Below, in pieces: positions 45,817 to 56,182 of a stretch of DNA of 64,000 nt. Numbering within the stretch: position 1 is the stretch's first letter; each line of letters begins with the position of its first letter. The notes beneath the pieces are model-generated. The model saw nothing but the letters and a program-made list of their open reading frames with translations, searched no databases and was not told the origin of the DNA. A program made the translations under genes and the position numbers. Source of the stretch: Mastigias papua (taxonomy: Eukaryota > Cnidaria > Scyphozoa > Rhizostomeae > Mastigiidae); the NCBI GenBank assembly GCA_964019165.1, contig OZ025283.1:3541501-3605500 (forward strand), given 5' to 3'.

Positions 45817-48800
45817 AGGGCTGGGTTGAAGGTCACCCCTGTATTTTCTCTGCTGGGTCATGTACGGCTTCGTTTCAAGCCCCAAGCCAGCCACTCGTTT
45901 CTTGCCTTTTTGGGGATTTAACCTTTCCCGCATTAATTGATACCGGGTCCATGGTCTCGTTTCTATCTCGAGACACATTTAAAAAATTGCGGCCTCGGCC
46001 ACTTATTCAAAGCACCGTTCAGCACTGCGTTGGAATAAATGGCCTGCCTTTGCCGGTTGATGGGATTGTGCAGGCTTCTCTTACCTTTCCTGGTAATGGC
46101 GATGTTTATACCGGTAAGTTCTTAATTTCCGAAAATTTATTTTCCCCCTTGGAGTGTGTTCTCGGGTGGAACTTTCTAACCTCTAATGGGTTGGCACTAA
46201 CCAGAGAGCGCACTGGCACTTATTACTTAGTAGGTCGCCATGGGAAGACCCTCATTACCCCTAGAGATGAGGCTCCTATCTCCCTTTCTCCACCTCGTCC
46301 TCTTACCGATAGCGTTGTTAATAATTCCGATGTGTTTTCCCAATGCCCTTCGAGGAGTCCTGTTCCTATTACTCTAGTGAATAGTGTTTGTTTGCCAGGT
46401 AGAACCGAAGCTTTTGTTTTAGTACACGTTCCTAAAAGTGCCAAAGATCAGCTAGGCATGATAGCACCTATCCAGCATGACTCGTTACCAAGCCATCTCT
46501 TAGTAGCGTATTCTGTAAACCAGGCCGTAGGTAGACAGGTAGCTCTTAGAATCATGAACACATCTAATTGTGATATTACTTTGCAGGTTGGACAGCACAT
46601 AGGTGAGTATTGCCCTCTCCTTGATACCCTGTCTTCTGTGGATACACAGGGCACTCCCCTACCTAAGTATGCTAAAGCATTTTCTTGCCAGCCTGCCAAT
46701 AAAGTTAGTCTTACTGAAGAGCTGAAAGCGGTTATCAGTCCCTCGTTGAATGACCATGATCGTCAGGTCATTTTAAATACGCTCCTAAAGTACGCAAATG
46801 TATTTGACGAAAGTCTTGGCTATACTGACGTGATAACTCACACAATCAATACTGGTAATAATGACCCCATACGGCAATACCCTAGGCGATTCCCATACGC
46901 TTATAGAGATGCAGTCAACAGACAGATTTCTGACATGTTGGAACAGGGGGTTATCCAACACAGTACTTCTCCATGGGCCTCCCACATAGTTTTAGTAAAG
47001 AAGAAAGACGGTAACTTTCGTTTTTGTGTGGACTACCGTAAATTAAACGCTGTGACGAAACGGGATGCTCACCCCCTCCCTCGAATTGATGACCTTTTAG
47101 ATTCTCTCCAGGGATCGACCATGTTCAGTACTCTAGATCTTAGATCTGGTTATTGGCAGATAGCTATGTCACCTAAAGATCGTGAAAAAACAGCCTTTAT
47201 TACTCCTGAGGGGTTATGGGAATTTCTGAGAATGCCATTTGGTGTGTCTAATGGTTGTGCCACTTTCCAAAGGGCTATTCAAATTGTACTGTCTGGCCTT
47301 AAGTATGATACGTGTTTGTGTTATTTTGACGACATAATAATTCCATCCATAAATTTACAGCAGCACTGTGAAAGGCTTGAGTTAGTTTTAGGTCGTTTTC
47401 AGCAACATAACCTTCGTGTTATAGCCTCTAAATGTTGCTTTGGCGCTGATAGAGTCACGTATTTAGGCCATGTCGTTTCATCTGCTGGGATTCACACGGA
47501 TCCCCACAAAATTGAAGCTGTTTCTGCTCTCGCTCCTCCCACCAATGTGCAACAAGTAAGGTCATTCTTAGGTTTAGCAGGGTACTACCGTAATTTTATA
47601 CCCAACTTTGCAGTTCTATCTGCCCCTCTTGTGCAGCTTACCAAAAAAGGTTCCTCTTTTTCCTGGACTGACTTACAGGAGCAAGCCTTTCTGCAACTTA
47701 AATCCTTACTTTGTAGCGCACCCATTCTTGCTTATCCTCAATTTGACAAACGCTTTTTCTTGCAGACGGATGCTTCTGATAAGGGACTGGGTGCTGTACT
47801 AACTCAATTAGATAACTGTGGTCGAGAACACGTGATATTGTATGCTAGTCGTTCACTTTTAGACCGTGAGAAATCCTATTCTACCACTGAAAAAGAAGCT
47901 TTAGCCATCATCTTTGCCATTGATCATTATCGTGTATATCTACTGGGAAGAGAATTCACCTTGATTACTGATCATAGCGCCTTACAGTGGCTCCACTCTG
48001 TAGAGCCAAAGGGACGGCTTGCTAGGTGGGTTATGGCCCTTCAGGAATTCTCTTTTATTGTTAAGCATCGCCCTGGTACCGCTAACCAAAACGCCGATGC
48101 TTTATCTCGCATGCCATTGCCAACATCTAGTTGTCCCCCAGTTTCCTCTGTCCCCCCTATTTCACCCTTAGCTACTTATGCCACTACCATGACTCCAGGC
48201 TTCAATTTGCAACTAGCCCAACAGGATGATCCATACATATCCACCATTATGGAGTTAAAACTAGCTGATATGCCCAAGCCCCCGTATTTTGTATGGGCTG
48301 GCACACCATCCTTGCGTGTATTTTGGCATTGTTGGGATGATCTTTAGCTAGTTAATGGACTTCTTGTCAAAAACCTTTCCGCTAATCATACCTTGCCACG
48401 CTATTCATTTGTCATACCTGGCGACTTGGTTCAATCGGTCATGCAAGGCCTTCATTGTAGTCCTTTTTCTGGTCATTTAGGGCTCAAACGCACTCTTCTT
48501 AAGGCTAAAGAGCGGTACTTTTGGCCGTATATGACTGCTCAGTTACAAGATTTCGTCAAAAATTGTCAGGTCTGTGCTCAAATTAAACTGGATCCTAACC
48601 ATATAAAGGCCCCCTTGCAATCTATTATCGTTAATGAGCCATTTATATTTTGGGCAATGGACTATATGGGTCCCCTGCCTGAAACAACACAAGGGAACAA
48701 ACATTTGCTGGTTATTATGGATCATTTCACCAAATGGTGTGAGGTGTTTCCTACCAAAGACCAAAATGCTAGGACTGTTGCTGAAATTCTAGTGTCAAAA

Positions 48801-49635
48801 GTTTTCAGTAGATTTGGGCCACCTACCGTTATCCACTCCGATCAGGGCAGAAATTTCGAAAGCAATTTGATGCATGAAATATGCTGCCTAATGGGCGTAC
48901 ATAAATCTCGCACATCAGCATACCACCCTCAGTGCGATGGTCTTGTTGAACGGCAAAATCGTACTTTGCAGGACATGCTTACCAGCTACGTCTCGAAACA
49001 CCAACATGACTGGGACCGTTGGGTGGATCTAGTTGCCTATGCCTACAATACTAGCACTCACGCGTCAACCGGTTATAGTCCCTACGAAATGGTTTTTGGT
49101 CGTCTTGCTAGAACCCCACTGGAGCTAGATCTGGGGTTACCCTTAAAAAAACCCTTGCAGTCAACACGAATATGCTGCCTTGATCCGTCATAATTTGCAG
49201 TCAGTCGCAGATGTAGGTAGAGAGAATTTATCTCGCAGTAGACAAAAGTATAGTCAGCCAGGTAATGTAAAGAATAGTAACTGGACTCCTTTGCTCCCTG
49301 GCCAATCTGTATGGTTGCGTCGCCCTAAGGCTTGGAAATTTGGGGGGAGGTGGATTGGGCCGTATCAAATTGTTTCTCATCAAGGTGTCAACTACAAATT
49401 GCGCTCTAAAGCAGGGAAAGACATCGTGGCGCACCACAATCAGGTAAAATCTTGCACAATCCCATTCAACAAGGGGGAGCCACATTGTCCAGTCCGGGAA
49501 GCAGAGGAAATAGAGCTCACCACCATGCCCACGGAGGAAGTACCAGAAAATCAAACCGGCCCTCTACATCGACCACCTAGATTGAGGCAAAATATAAACC
49601 CCCCTTTGCGGTTTGGAGACTTCGTAACCCACTAA
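45796..49635 (+). pseudogene. pol: Gypsy Pol: protease, RT, RNase H, integrase (one stop, one frameshift)
   Basis: Protease 'ALIDTGSMVSFLSR' near 45935. RT: 'GVIQHSTSPWASHIVLVKK' (46950), 'TLDLRSGYWQI' with the first Asp (47130), 'MPFGVSNGCATFQRAI' (47230) and 'CYFDDIIIPS' (47320, catalytic DD). RNase H: 'LQTDASDKGLGAVLTQ' (47765) and 'EKEALAIIFAIDHY' (47885). A TAG interrupts at 48345-48347 and the same frame then continues. Integrase: zinc finger H...H...C..C with 'CSPFSGHLGLKRT' and 'CQVCAQI', then 'FWAMDYMGPLPE', 'VIHSDQGRNFES' and 'CDGLVERQNRTL' (D,D,E intact). A frameshift near 49155, after an A run, leads to a GPY-like 'GPYQIVSHQGVNYKLR' C-terminus at 49360. Confidence 0.93.
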
Positions 49636-49642
49636 ATTTAAT

Positions 49643-49652
49643 GGGGGGATGG
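49643..49652 (+). promoter_or_regulatory. Polypurine tract
   Basis: 'ggggggatgg' directly abuts the 3' LTR, the expected plus-strand primer. Confidence 0.85.
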
Positions 49653-49820
49653 TGTTGTGATTGGCATAGCGGCAACCCTTTATATATATATTGAACTGCA
49701 GCCAACATAAGCTTCTTAACAAACGTCGTTATACTTTTTAGTTAGTTGTAATTGTTTTGAGATGAGATAGAGACGTTGCCATTACTGAGTCTTTCTTTGA
49801 GAATCCTTTAAATCGCAACA
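49653..49820 (+). repeat. 3' LTR
   Basis: 168 bp, one difference from the 5' LTR; ends 'aaatcgcaaca' and is followed by the 'attc' duplication at 49821-49824. Confidence 0.95.
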
Positions 49821-49824
49821 ATTC

Positions 49825-50345
49825 CATTAAATCACATCTCAAAATTATCAGATAAGAATTAGAAAGTGATATAAAAAAGAAATCTTCAAGATCTTTAAAA
49901 TCATCCATTTCAGGATTGAAAGGTTCTGCAGAAAACGAGGGTGATAAAGAAATTTAAAATATGCATTATGAAGCTATTAAAAAATATAAAGGTGTAATGA
50001 GCGACGTTCTCGCAAGCAGAAAATATATCACACAATGGGATGATATTAAGAAGAAACGAAATGGTTGTAAAATTGTGAATTCAAAATATAATGATAAAAT
50101 ATACATTAATATGGATAAATTATTGAATAAATTGGAGGTAGAAGTGGCTATTGATGGTGGGCATATTATATAAAATAATAAAGCTGATAAAGACACTATT
50201 GATATTTTAACAAAGAGATTTAATCCGAAAAAAAGTACAGTAAATTATCAATTCATATTTTCAATGATTCAAATCAATTATCAGGGATGGTTAAAAAGCG
50301 TAATGGTAAATCACGATAGTAGTATAGATGATTTGGCTATTGGGA
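49825..50345 (+). pseudogene. Charged Polinton protein, 3' part after gypsy insertion
   Basis: Ser/Lys-rich text ('SSRSLKSSISGLKGSAENE') is followed by an open stretch 49961-50173 with 'KYKGVMSDVLASRKYITQW' and 'YINMDKLLNKLEVEVAIDG'. A further block, 'DTIDILTKRF', follows a stop. I associate the pattern 'K.L.VL......F...DELL.RL.LL......G...D.I..I...L' with a small conserved Polinton protein of unknown role, encoded near the capsid genes. Together with 44254-44637 it formed one or two genes interrupted by the gypsy element. Confidence 0.4.
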
Positions 50346-50850
50346 CAGTTGTCTCATAATTACGTTTTTAATTTTTTCATATTTTAGTACTATGCTTACC
50401 CTTTTCAATTTTTACCAACTTTCAGGCCTCTCTTAGGTACTTTTTCATATGTTTTTCTCACGTTTTTAAAATTATTGTGACAGTAATAGCTTTCTTTTTT
50501 AATTTTGCACCTTGTCTTCCTTTTTATATTATTTTTCTATCATACCTACCTTTTATTTAATTTTTATAACATTCCCATCTTTTTATTCAATTTTTCATAA
50601 TATCGGAATACAAGGACAGTTACCACTCCTAAATGGATAAATTTTATGAAATTATAATTTATTCACTTTCCTGCGTAATTTATGAAGTTTACCTTTTATA
50701 CCATACCCATCCTTTTATTCAAGTTTCCCATCACATTGTTTTCCCCATACAATGTTTTTTCCATCAAATAATAATAGCAGCCGGATTTGGACTTTCGTTT
50801 CTTCCATTTTTGTACTCTCTTGAAATATAAAAATAATTATTATTATATAT
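50346..50850. other. AT-rich non-coding spacer with pyrimidine-rich near-repeats
   Basis: No gene. Imperfect repeats of a pattern like 'ccttttatt...aatttttcat' recur at about 50370, 50450, 50550 and 50580, and a 'cctgcgtaatttat' word at 50670 matches one at 37804. It may be an inserted element of unknown type. A promoter for the capsid genes may lie at its right end, where 'tattattatatataatata' precedes the ATG at 50857. Confidence 0.4.
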
Positions 50851-50856
50851 AATATA

Positions 50857-51630
50857 ATGAATCGTAGTATTTTTAGTAACACATCGCATGAAAACATTTA
50901 TGGCACAAATAGTTCGTTTGAAGTAAATTTAAATAATGATGGATTAATATTAGATCGTCAAAATAACTATTATATAGGTTTACATACATTAAATATGTCA
51001 TATGTTTGGAATAATATTGATTCAAACATTGGTAATAATATATTTCGTTATTCACCTGATAATGGAAGTACTTGGAAAACAGTAACATTTCCAATAACTG
51101 GTAACTATACTTATAGTGAAATATGAACATTTATCTCAAATTACATTTCATTGAATTGTGATGATAAGGAGGGTATTCAATTATATTTTGTTCCTTCAGT
51201 GAAGAAGTGCTATATAGAATTAACATCAGGTTCTTAAATTGATTTTCGCACAAATCTCTTAGTTGGTTCATTGATAGGATTTGATTCAATAGTTACATCT
51301 TCATCTCATTCAAATATAGAACAAAGATTTTACAAATGGCATTCATTCTATTGTTATAAAATCAAACCTTGTTTTATCAAGTATTTATAATACAAATATT
51401 CAAAGTAGTGTTATTTATTCATTTTCTACATCAGATCTTAAAATTAGATATAGTTTCACAAACAAAAAGATCAAATAATTTATAATAAAATTAATAGCTC
51501 TACAATCCAAAAATTCAATATTCAAATTTATGATTCTAAAGATTGTTTATTAGATTTAGCTAATAGTGAGGTTTCAATGATATTAATACTAAAATCAGAA
51601 TATAATATATATTATAATGGTTAAAATATA
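50857..51630 (+). pseudogene. Penton-like minor capsid protein (Polinton)
   Basis: It opens MNRSIFSNTSHENIYGTN at 50857. Blocks are 'FEVNLNNDGLILDRQNNYY', 'YIGLHTLNMSYVWNNI', 'WKTVTFPITGNYTYSEI', then 'LLVGSLIGFDSI' near 51260. Near the end come 'IYDSKDCLLDLANSEVSM' and 'ILILKSEYNIYYNG' at about 51610. The pattern of a short N-terminal strand, 'PxGNY.YSEI', 'GSLIGF' and a final strand 'S...ILKSEY' is that of the single-jelly-roll minor capsid proteins of Polintons, which form the vertex pentamers. Stops at 51124 and 51235 and frame changes near 51330 and 51480 break it. Confidence 0.7.
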
Positions 51631-51639
51631 TAAGGAGAT

Positions 51640-51950
51640 TAAACTAAGTATAGTCAAGGAGATGGTATATCGGATATAATTAAAAATATTGCATTTTCAA
51701 CTGTTAAAAACTTAACAAGTAATGCTAGTAAGGAAATAATTAAAAAATCATCAGAAGAGTTTCCAAAAGCAGCAGCTAAAAAAAGTGGTGAGGAAGTTAT
51801 AAATTATTTAAATCAGATAGCGAAAATAATATAATAGAAAATAAGGTTGATGAAAATAAATCAGAAGACATTAAAAAGAATTAGAAAAATTAAATATACA
51901 AAATAATAATTCAAGTATAAGAGAAAAATTTAACGAATTATTATAATATA
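51640..51950 (+). pseudogene. Small amphipathic virion protein
   Basis: The reading from about 51655 gives 'GDGISDIIKNIAFSTVKNL', 'NASKEIIKKSSEEFPK' and 'KKSGEEVINYLNQ', about 60 residues rich in Lys, Ser and Ala with an alternating hydrophobic pattern. Short Gly-Asp-Gly-Ile starts followed by an amphipathic helix occur in membrane-active or DNA-condensing virion proteins of adenoviruses and Polintons. It lies between the minor and major capsid genes. A frame break near 51830 and short length make the call tentative. Confidence 0.4.
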
Positions 51951-51956
51951 ATATAT

Positions 51957-53275
51957 ATGAGTGAATTTCGTGAAAATTGTGAAAAATATCAATATGTTCC
52001 ATACAAACCTACAGATGCTATACAACAACCAGTTAGTAATATGAGTCAAGATAAAATATACAATTTTACATTAAATAATATTTCTGAAGGACAGCCATTT
52101 GACTTATGTAATTGTTTTTTAAATATGAAATATAAAGTAATAAAATATAGCGATAATAGTAATCTTAGTCAAGCTACTACAATTGCACAAACATCAGATA
52201 TTTGTAGATATTTATATACATTGATATTAAAATATGATGGAATTAATATGTTAGACACATCATTTATTAATTACTAAATGAATATTAAAAATTTAATTGA
52301 ACATTCAGATGTATATTCTAAAACATCTTCTGATGTAACCTTTTTTATCCTGATGAGATTAGATCAACAAAGATTAAAGAATTTTATAAGGATACTTCAT
52401 CTGGTGCTGTAAAGGGATATAAACCTTTATATAAGAAGAATTTTTATAAAAGACAAATGTTATCACATTCAGGTAAAATAATTAAAGCTAATCTTTATTT
52501 TCAACGGATAGAATTCTTTGATAGTCCGACAAATGTGCTTCTACCTCCAGGAAAAATAGATTTCGAAATTACAATTGAAAACGACAAAATAATATCATAT
52601 AAAGATAGCACAATTACTGATAAATATAAAATGTATATTGAAGATATGACATTGTACGTACCAAACATTCGTCTTAATCCAACACAAATGAAAAGGTATT
52701 TAGACATTTATTTAAAAAATCACTCATTTAATTATCTTAAAGAAAATGTTATAGTTTACAGAAATCTTAACAGTCGTAAAAATTCGATAATTCTAAGACA
52801 AGTTTTAAATAAAGTACGTTATGTTTTCATATATTTTTCAAATATAGACAATAGAGGAGGTTTAAACTCCGATAAATTCTATTCATTTGATAATAATACT
52901 GAATTGATAGGTGAAAATTCTAAAAGAGCAAGTCTACAGTTAATAGTTGAGGATACAAATATATTACCAATAGAAGCATATTCTATTAATAAAAAGGCAG
53001 CAGCATATGATCATTTATTACATTATATGACAAAAAATAACATTAATGATGGTCCATACTTATCATATGAAAAATTTATTAGAAATAATATGATATTTGT
53101 ATTTGATTTAACAAAAAATATGTCATCATCTATGTTTTCTGGTTCATTAAAATTAGAATTAAGATATACATTAGACCAAATACCAAATAAAAATTATTCT
53201 ATATATTCTATTGCTTTAAATGAGGTAACAGTGGATGTTAGTGTTGTTAATTATAAAGCAAACATTATGGTATAA
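51957..53275 (+). pseudogene. Major capsid protein (double jelly roll type) of Polinton
   Basis: It starts MSEFRENCEKYQYVPYKPTD at 51957. The first open part (106 codons) ends at a TAA at 52275; the frame carries on for about 45 codons and then shifts near 52340-52450. The second open part (272 codons, 52457-53275) has 'ANLYFQRIEFFDSPTNVLL', 'PPGKIDFEITIENDKIIS', 'IEDMTLYVPNIRLNP', 'VRYVFIYFSNIDNRGGLNS' and 'IFVFDLTKNMSSSMFSG'. The end is 'GSLKLELRYTLDQIPNKNY'. These are the strand patterns of the major capsid protein of Polinton/adintovirus elements. Combined length near 430 residues is in the normal range. Two lesions only, so it is the best preserved virion gene here. Confidence 0.75.
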
Positions 53276-53327
53276 AAATCTGATAATTATTATTGTTCTT
53301 AATTAATTATTATATATATTGTTATAT

Positions 53328-53791
53328 GCGATGATTCCAGTATACATTAAACTTACAAATTATCAAAAACAAAAATTAGCAAATGGATATAAAAAGAAAA
53401 TTTATATAAAATGAAAAACAAAATTAGGAAATGAAAATGATTTTGAAGTTTATGTAAACACATGTCAATATGAAAAATTATCAAAAAATAAGCCATTGAT
53501 TATCAATTATAATCGTACTCATTATAGTGCTATGAAAAATTTTGATGATAGAAGTGTTTTATCTATTTTATTACCTATGGCAACTAAAATGATTTCTAAA
53601 GTAGCACCACTTGTTACAAAGCACATTCTGCCTGGTTTAGCTCATGGAGTAACAAGTACATAAGCATCACTTGGAATTGATAAGTTGTTATCAGGCAATG
53701 GTATTAATGATAATTTAAAAGATATATTTATTGTAATTGATAAACTAATACAAGAAATTAATAAATTAAAAAATGATGATAAAACAATTTG
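53328..53791 (+). pseudogene. Hydrophobic/basic virion protein (possible pX/pVI analogue)
   Basis: The ATG at 53329 gives MIPVYIKLTNYQKQKLANGY, then a stop at 53414. The same region continues 'YVNTCQYEKLSKNKPLIIN' and 'SVLSILLPMATKMISKVAP', followed by 'ILPGLAHGVTST'. It ends 'GIDKLLSGNGINDNLKDIF'. A basic start, Lys-rich middle and a Gly/Ala-rich hydrophobic helix pair ending in a GxG turn is the usual shape of a Polinton protein encoded between capsid and protease. The membrane-active role is inference. Confidence 0.5.
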
Positions 53792-54087
53792 ATAAATTAA
53801 TGTTATCTGGCTCAAATTACGTGGAGGGGGGCTTTATTGGAGCTTTATTAAGTGCTATAGGTCTTCCATTGCTAATAAAGGCTCTCGGGTCTGGTATTCA
53901 TAATACACCTGAAAAAGATAGTTATAAAGAGCATACAATTAACATACCAATTCCAAAGGAGCAACAGCCAATTGTTTCACAAACAGATAATAAAGTAACA
54001 GCTTTAGTAAATGATAAATGGCAACCATACAATCCATATAATCACCCTAAATTTTATGATTATTATGAATTTACAGGATATTGTTAA
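53773..54087 (+). CDS. Gly-rich hydrophobic virion protein, upstream of protease
   Basis: 104 codons. 'GGFIGALLSAIGLPLLIKAL' is a clear hydrophobic segment at residues 18-38, followed by a polar Pro-rich tail ('IPIPKEQQPIVSQ', 'KWQPYNPYNHP'). Such Gly-Gly-Phe-hydrophobic segments followed by a charged tail are typical of Polinton virion proteins that adenovirus-type proteases process. It overlaps the end of the preceding reading by about 18 bases. The solo LTR begins at 54082, so the last few codons and stop come from the LTR; the original protein continued into what is now 54581. Confidence 0.5.
   Translation: MMIKQFDKLMLSGSNYVEGGFIGALLSAIGLPLLIKALGSGIHNTPEKDSYKEHTINIPIPKEQQPIVSQTDNKVTALVNDKWQPYNPYNHPKFYDYYEFTGYC
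54078..54081. repeat. Left target-site duplication (atat) of solo LTR
   Basis: 'atat' at 54078-54081 and 54577-54580 flank the solo LTR. In such AT-rich DNA a 4-base match carries modest weight. Confidence 0.65.
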
Positions 54088-54576
54088 ACCACTGGTTCGC
54101 GTGGTCTAACTAAACGGTAAAGAATATAAAATAGGGAACGGCAAAAAACTACTGAAAATGTCCTAAAACTTACGACCTCAACGACAGCAGGTAAACGGCA
54201 AGAACAAGTCTTTTCTTTCAACCCAAACAAGATGCTCATCAACAGCAAATGGTCAGCTCAGTCTATCTTTATTCATTACCAGCATAAAAGAACTCATCAG
54301 TTTGAATACAGTGCAGCTCTATTTATATAAAAGTTAAAGTTCAAAGTTCTAAATGACTAAAATTACTAAATAAAGAAAATGCTAAGTAAGATAAGCTAAA
54401 AAGGGTAATTTACGAAATAGTTTTAAAAAGTCTACCAATAGTAAGGTCCCTCGTAGTCATAAGGTGACACGTTGTCACAGGTGACGTAATGTTGCATCAT
54501 GCATCAAATGTGGTATCCATACTCTTTATTTAGATCATTACGTCACGCACCAAATGTGATGTCCCTGCTCTTTACA
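54082..54576. mobile_element. Solo LTR, about 495 bp
   Basis: It starts 'tgttaaaccactgg' and ends 'ctctttaca' (TG...CA-type ends), is non-coding, and is less AT-rich than its surroundings. Removing it with one copy of 'atat' makes the flanking Polinton reading continuous. It contains a mirrored pair 'gtgacgtaa' (54481-54489) and 'ttacgtcac' (54538-54546), CRE-like octamer cores that could bind bZIP factors. No partner LTR or internal region is seen. It is not related to the LTRs at 44642 or 26045. Confidence 0.7.
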
Positions 54577-54580
54577 ATAT

Positions 54581-55068
54581 GGTAAAGAAAACCTCAAAAC
54601 AATCAAGAAGCAAAAGGCCTACTCCTTGGCAAAAATTCTATATTCAAGGACGTTCCATTGTTAAACCTGATTTTGTAATGAAATTTAAAGATAGTTCTAC
54701 AAATAATATAGATTTAGAAGCTTGGATTGACTATTGATTACTAAAAAATACGAGATAAATTTGCAGGAATATTTTCTCATGATAAAATAACAAAAGATAT
54801 TATAGAAAAAACAAAGGTAAATGTTTTATATTAAATTTAGATGTATCTACTAATGTACGTACGCACTGGGTCTGTTTTTATTATAATAAAGATCAAATGT
54901 TAATTGAATATTTTGACAGTTATGGAATTTCACCTCCTAATTTCATATTAAATAATTTTAATTATATATATAACTCATCTCAATTTCAAAGTTATAAATC
55001 TAAGGCATGTGGCTATTATTCAATATTTTATATATATGAAAGATACCATGGAAAAAGTTTTATATGAA
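54581..55068 (+). pseudogene. Adenovirus-type maturation protease (Polinton)
   Basis: After the solo LTR the reading gives a Lys/Arg-rich stretch, then 'NNIDLEAWIDY'. After two frame changes comes 'VRTHWVCFYYNKDQM' (catalytic His), then 'IEYFDSYGISPPNF' (catalytic Asp), and 'KSKACGYYSIFYIYERYHG' (catalytic Cys). The triad order and spacing are those of adenain-like cysteine proteases of Polintons, which mature capsid proteins. All three catalytic residues survive, but stops at 54736, near 54830 and 55066 break the frame. It parallels the lineage 2 protease at 22390-22760, where the Asp is lost. Confidence 0.8.
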
Positions 55069-55153
55069 ATTATAAAAAAATTTAGTTTAACAAATTTATA
55101 TAGGAATCACAAAATTATTATCAATTTTTTTAATAATTATAAGTATTAATATA

Positions 55154-56160
55154 ATGGGTATCTACGATGGTAAACATATTTTTAATGAAATTGCTGATGA
55201 ATATCATAAAAAGGATAAAAATATAGATGTGAAAAATAAACATATTATTAATCTATCATCAACTGGTCAATCATTAAAATCTGTAATAAACGTAGAATAT
55301 ATGATAAATTATATATATAATAGCCTTGCAGAAACATTAATTTGAGAATATTATGCAACTTATAGAAAGGCTTTCTATAAAATTGATACATCTAATCACA
55401 CAGAACTCAATTATGATAATAGTACAAGAAAAGTAAGTTTATTATATGATCAATCATTATCTGGAGACAATAGCACTCAATCTGATAATAATTTGCAACC
55501 TAAATTATGCACAAAATCATCTAGAATCAATAATAGATATTATTTAGAATTCGATGGCACAAACAGAATGATAAGTGATATTGATTGTAATAAACAAGGA
55601 AATAATGATGATATTGTAAATTTTTTTATAGTTTACAGGATAAAATCGTAAACAGGCACGTATTGGACGATTAATTCATCAATGGGCCACGGCGATAAGA
55701 ATTTTGACAAATTCATATCATTTGGACCATTATTATCAGGTTGTTCTGATTTGATTATTTCTGGTACTACTCCAACGGATCATATAGTGGTTGGAAGTAA
55801 CATAGTAAATGGAAGAACTCCGATTGCTACTCAGACAAAAAATGCTTACCCTGGTGTTTTAAATGCTTTTGTCTGTTTATCAGCGCATTGGGATGTACCT
55901 AGTGGTCCGAATGGATCTAAGTATTTATTGTAACGGGAAGCTTTTAACTAAATTTGAATCACGTACATCACCAGGAAGTACTAAAATGACTTTTGGGGAC
56001 CTTAATCCTCAGAGGGTAGCAGGTGCAGGTTTTAATGGGGATATAGCACTTTTTTAATTATGTCGTAATCGTATGGATGAAAGAAGTATAAAATTACATC
56101 ATAGGGTGTTTTGTAAAACTTGGTATAACATAGAACATGATCCTATTAAATTTTAAAAAA
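55154..56160 (+). pseudogene. Fibre protein 1 with LamG-like head
   Basis: It starts MGIYDGKHIFNEIADEYHKK (55154). A coiled-coil-like tail region is followed by a stop at 55343. The shaft continues ('LNYDNSTRKVSLLYD'), then 'RYYLEFDGTNRMISDIDCN'. The head has 'GHGDKNFDKFISFGPLL', 'SDLIISGTTPTDHIVVGSN', 'FVCLSAHWDVPSGPNGSKY' and 'FESRTSPGSTKMTFGDLNP', and ends 'GAGFNGDIALF' (56057). The head looks like a concanavalin/laminin-G-type sandwich. The MGIYD start recurs in the next gene, so the two are paralogues sharing an anchoring N-terminus. Attachment to a host receptor is inferred from analogy with adenovirus fibres. Four lesions. Confidence 0.6.
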
Positions 56161-56182
56161 AATTATAGTATATAATATATTA

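Larger units (their letters stand above)
44642..49820 (+). mobile_element. Young Ty3/gypsy LTR retrotransposon
   Basis: 5179 bp with 168-bp LTRs that differ at one position, a 4-bp 'attc' target duplication, a primer-binding site, gag, a -1 frameshift signal, pol and a polypurine tract. It is inserted in the Polinton gene that lies between the polymerase and the capsid genes. Its base composition (close to half G+C) contrasts strongly with the AT-rich Polinton on both sides. Two lesions, one in-frame TAG at about 48345 and one frameshift near 49155, are the only visible damage. Confidence 0.95.
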
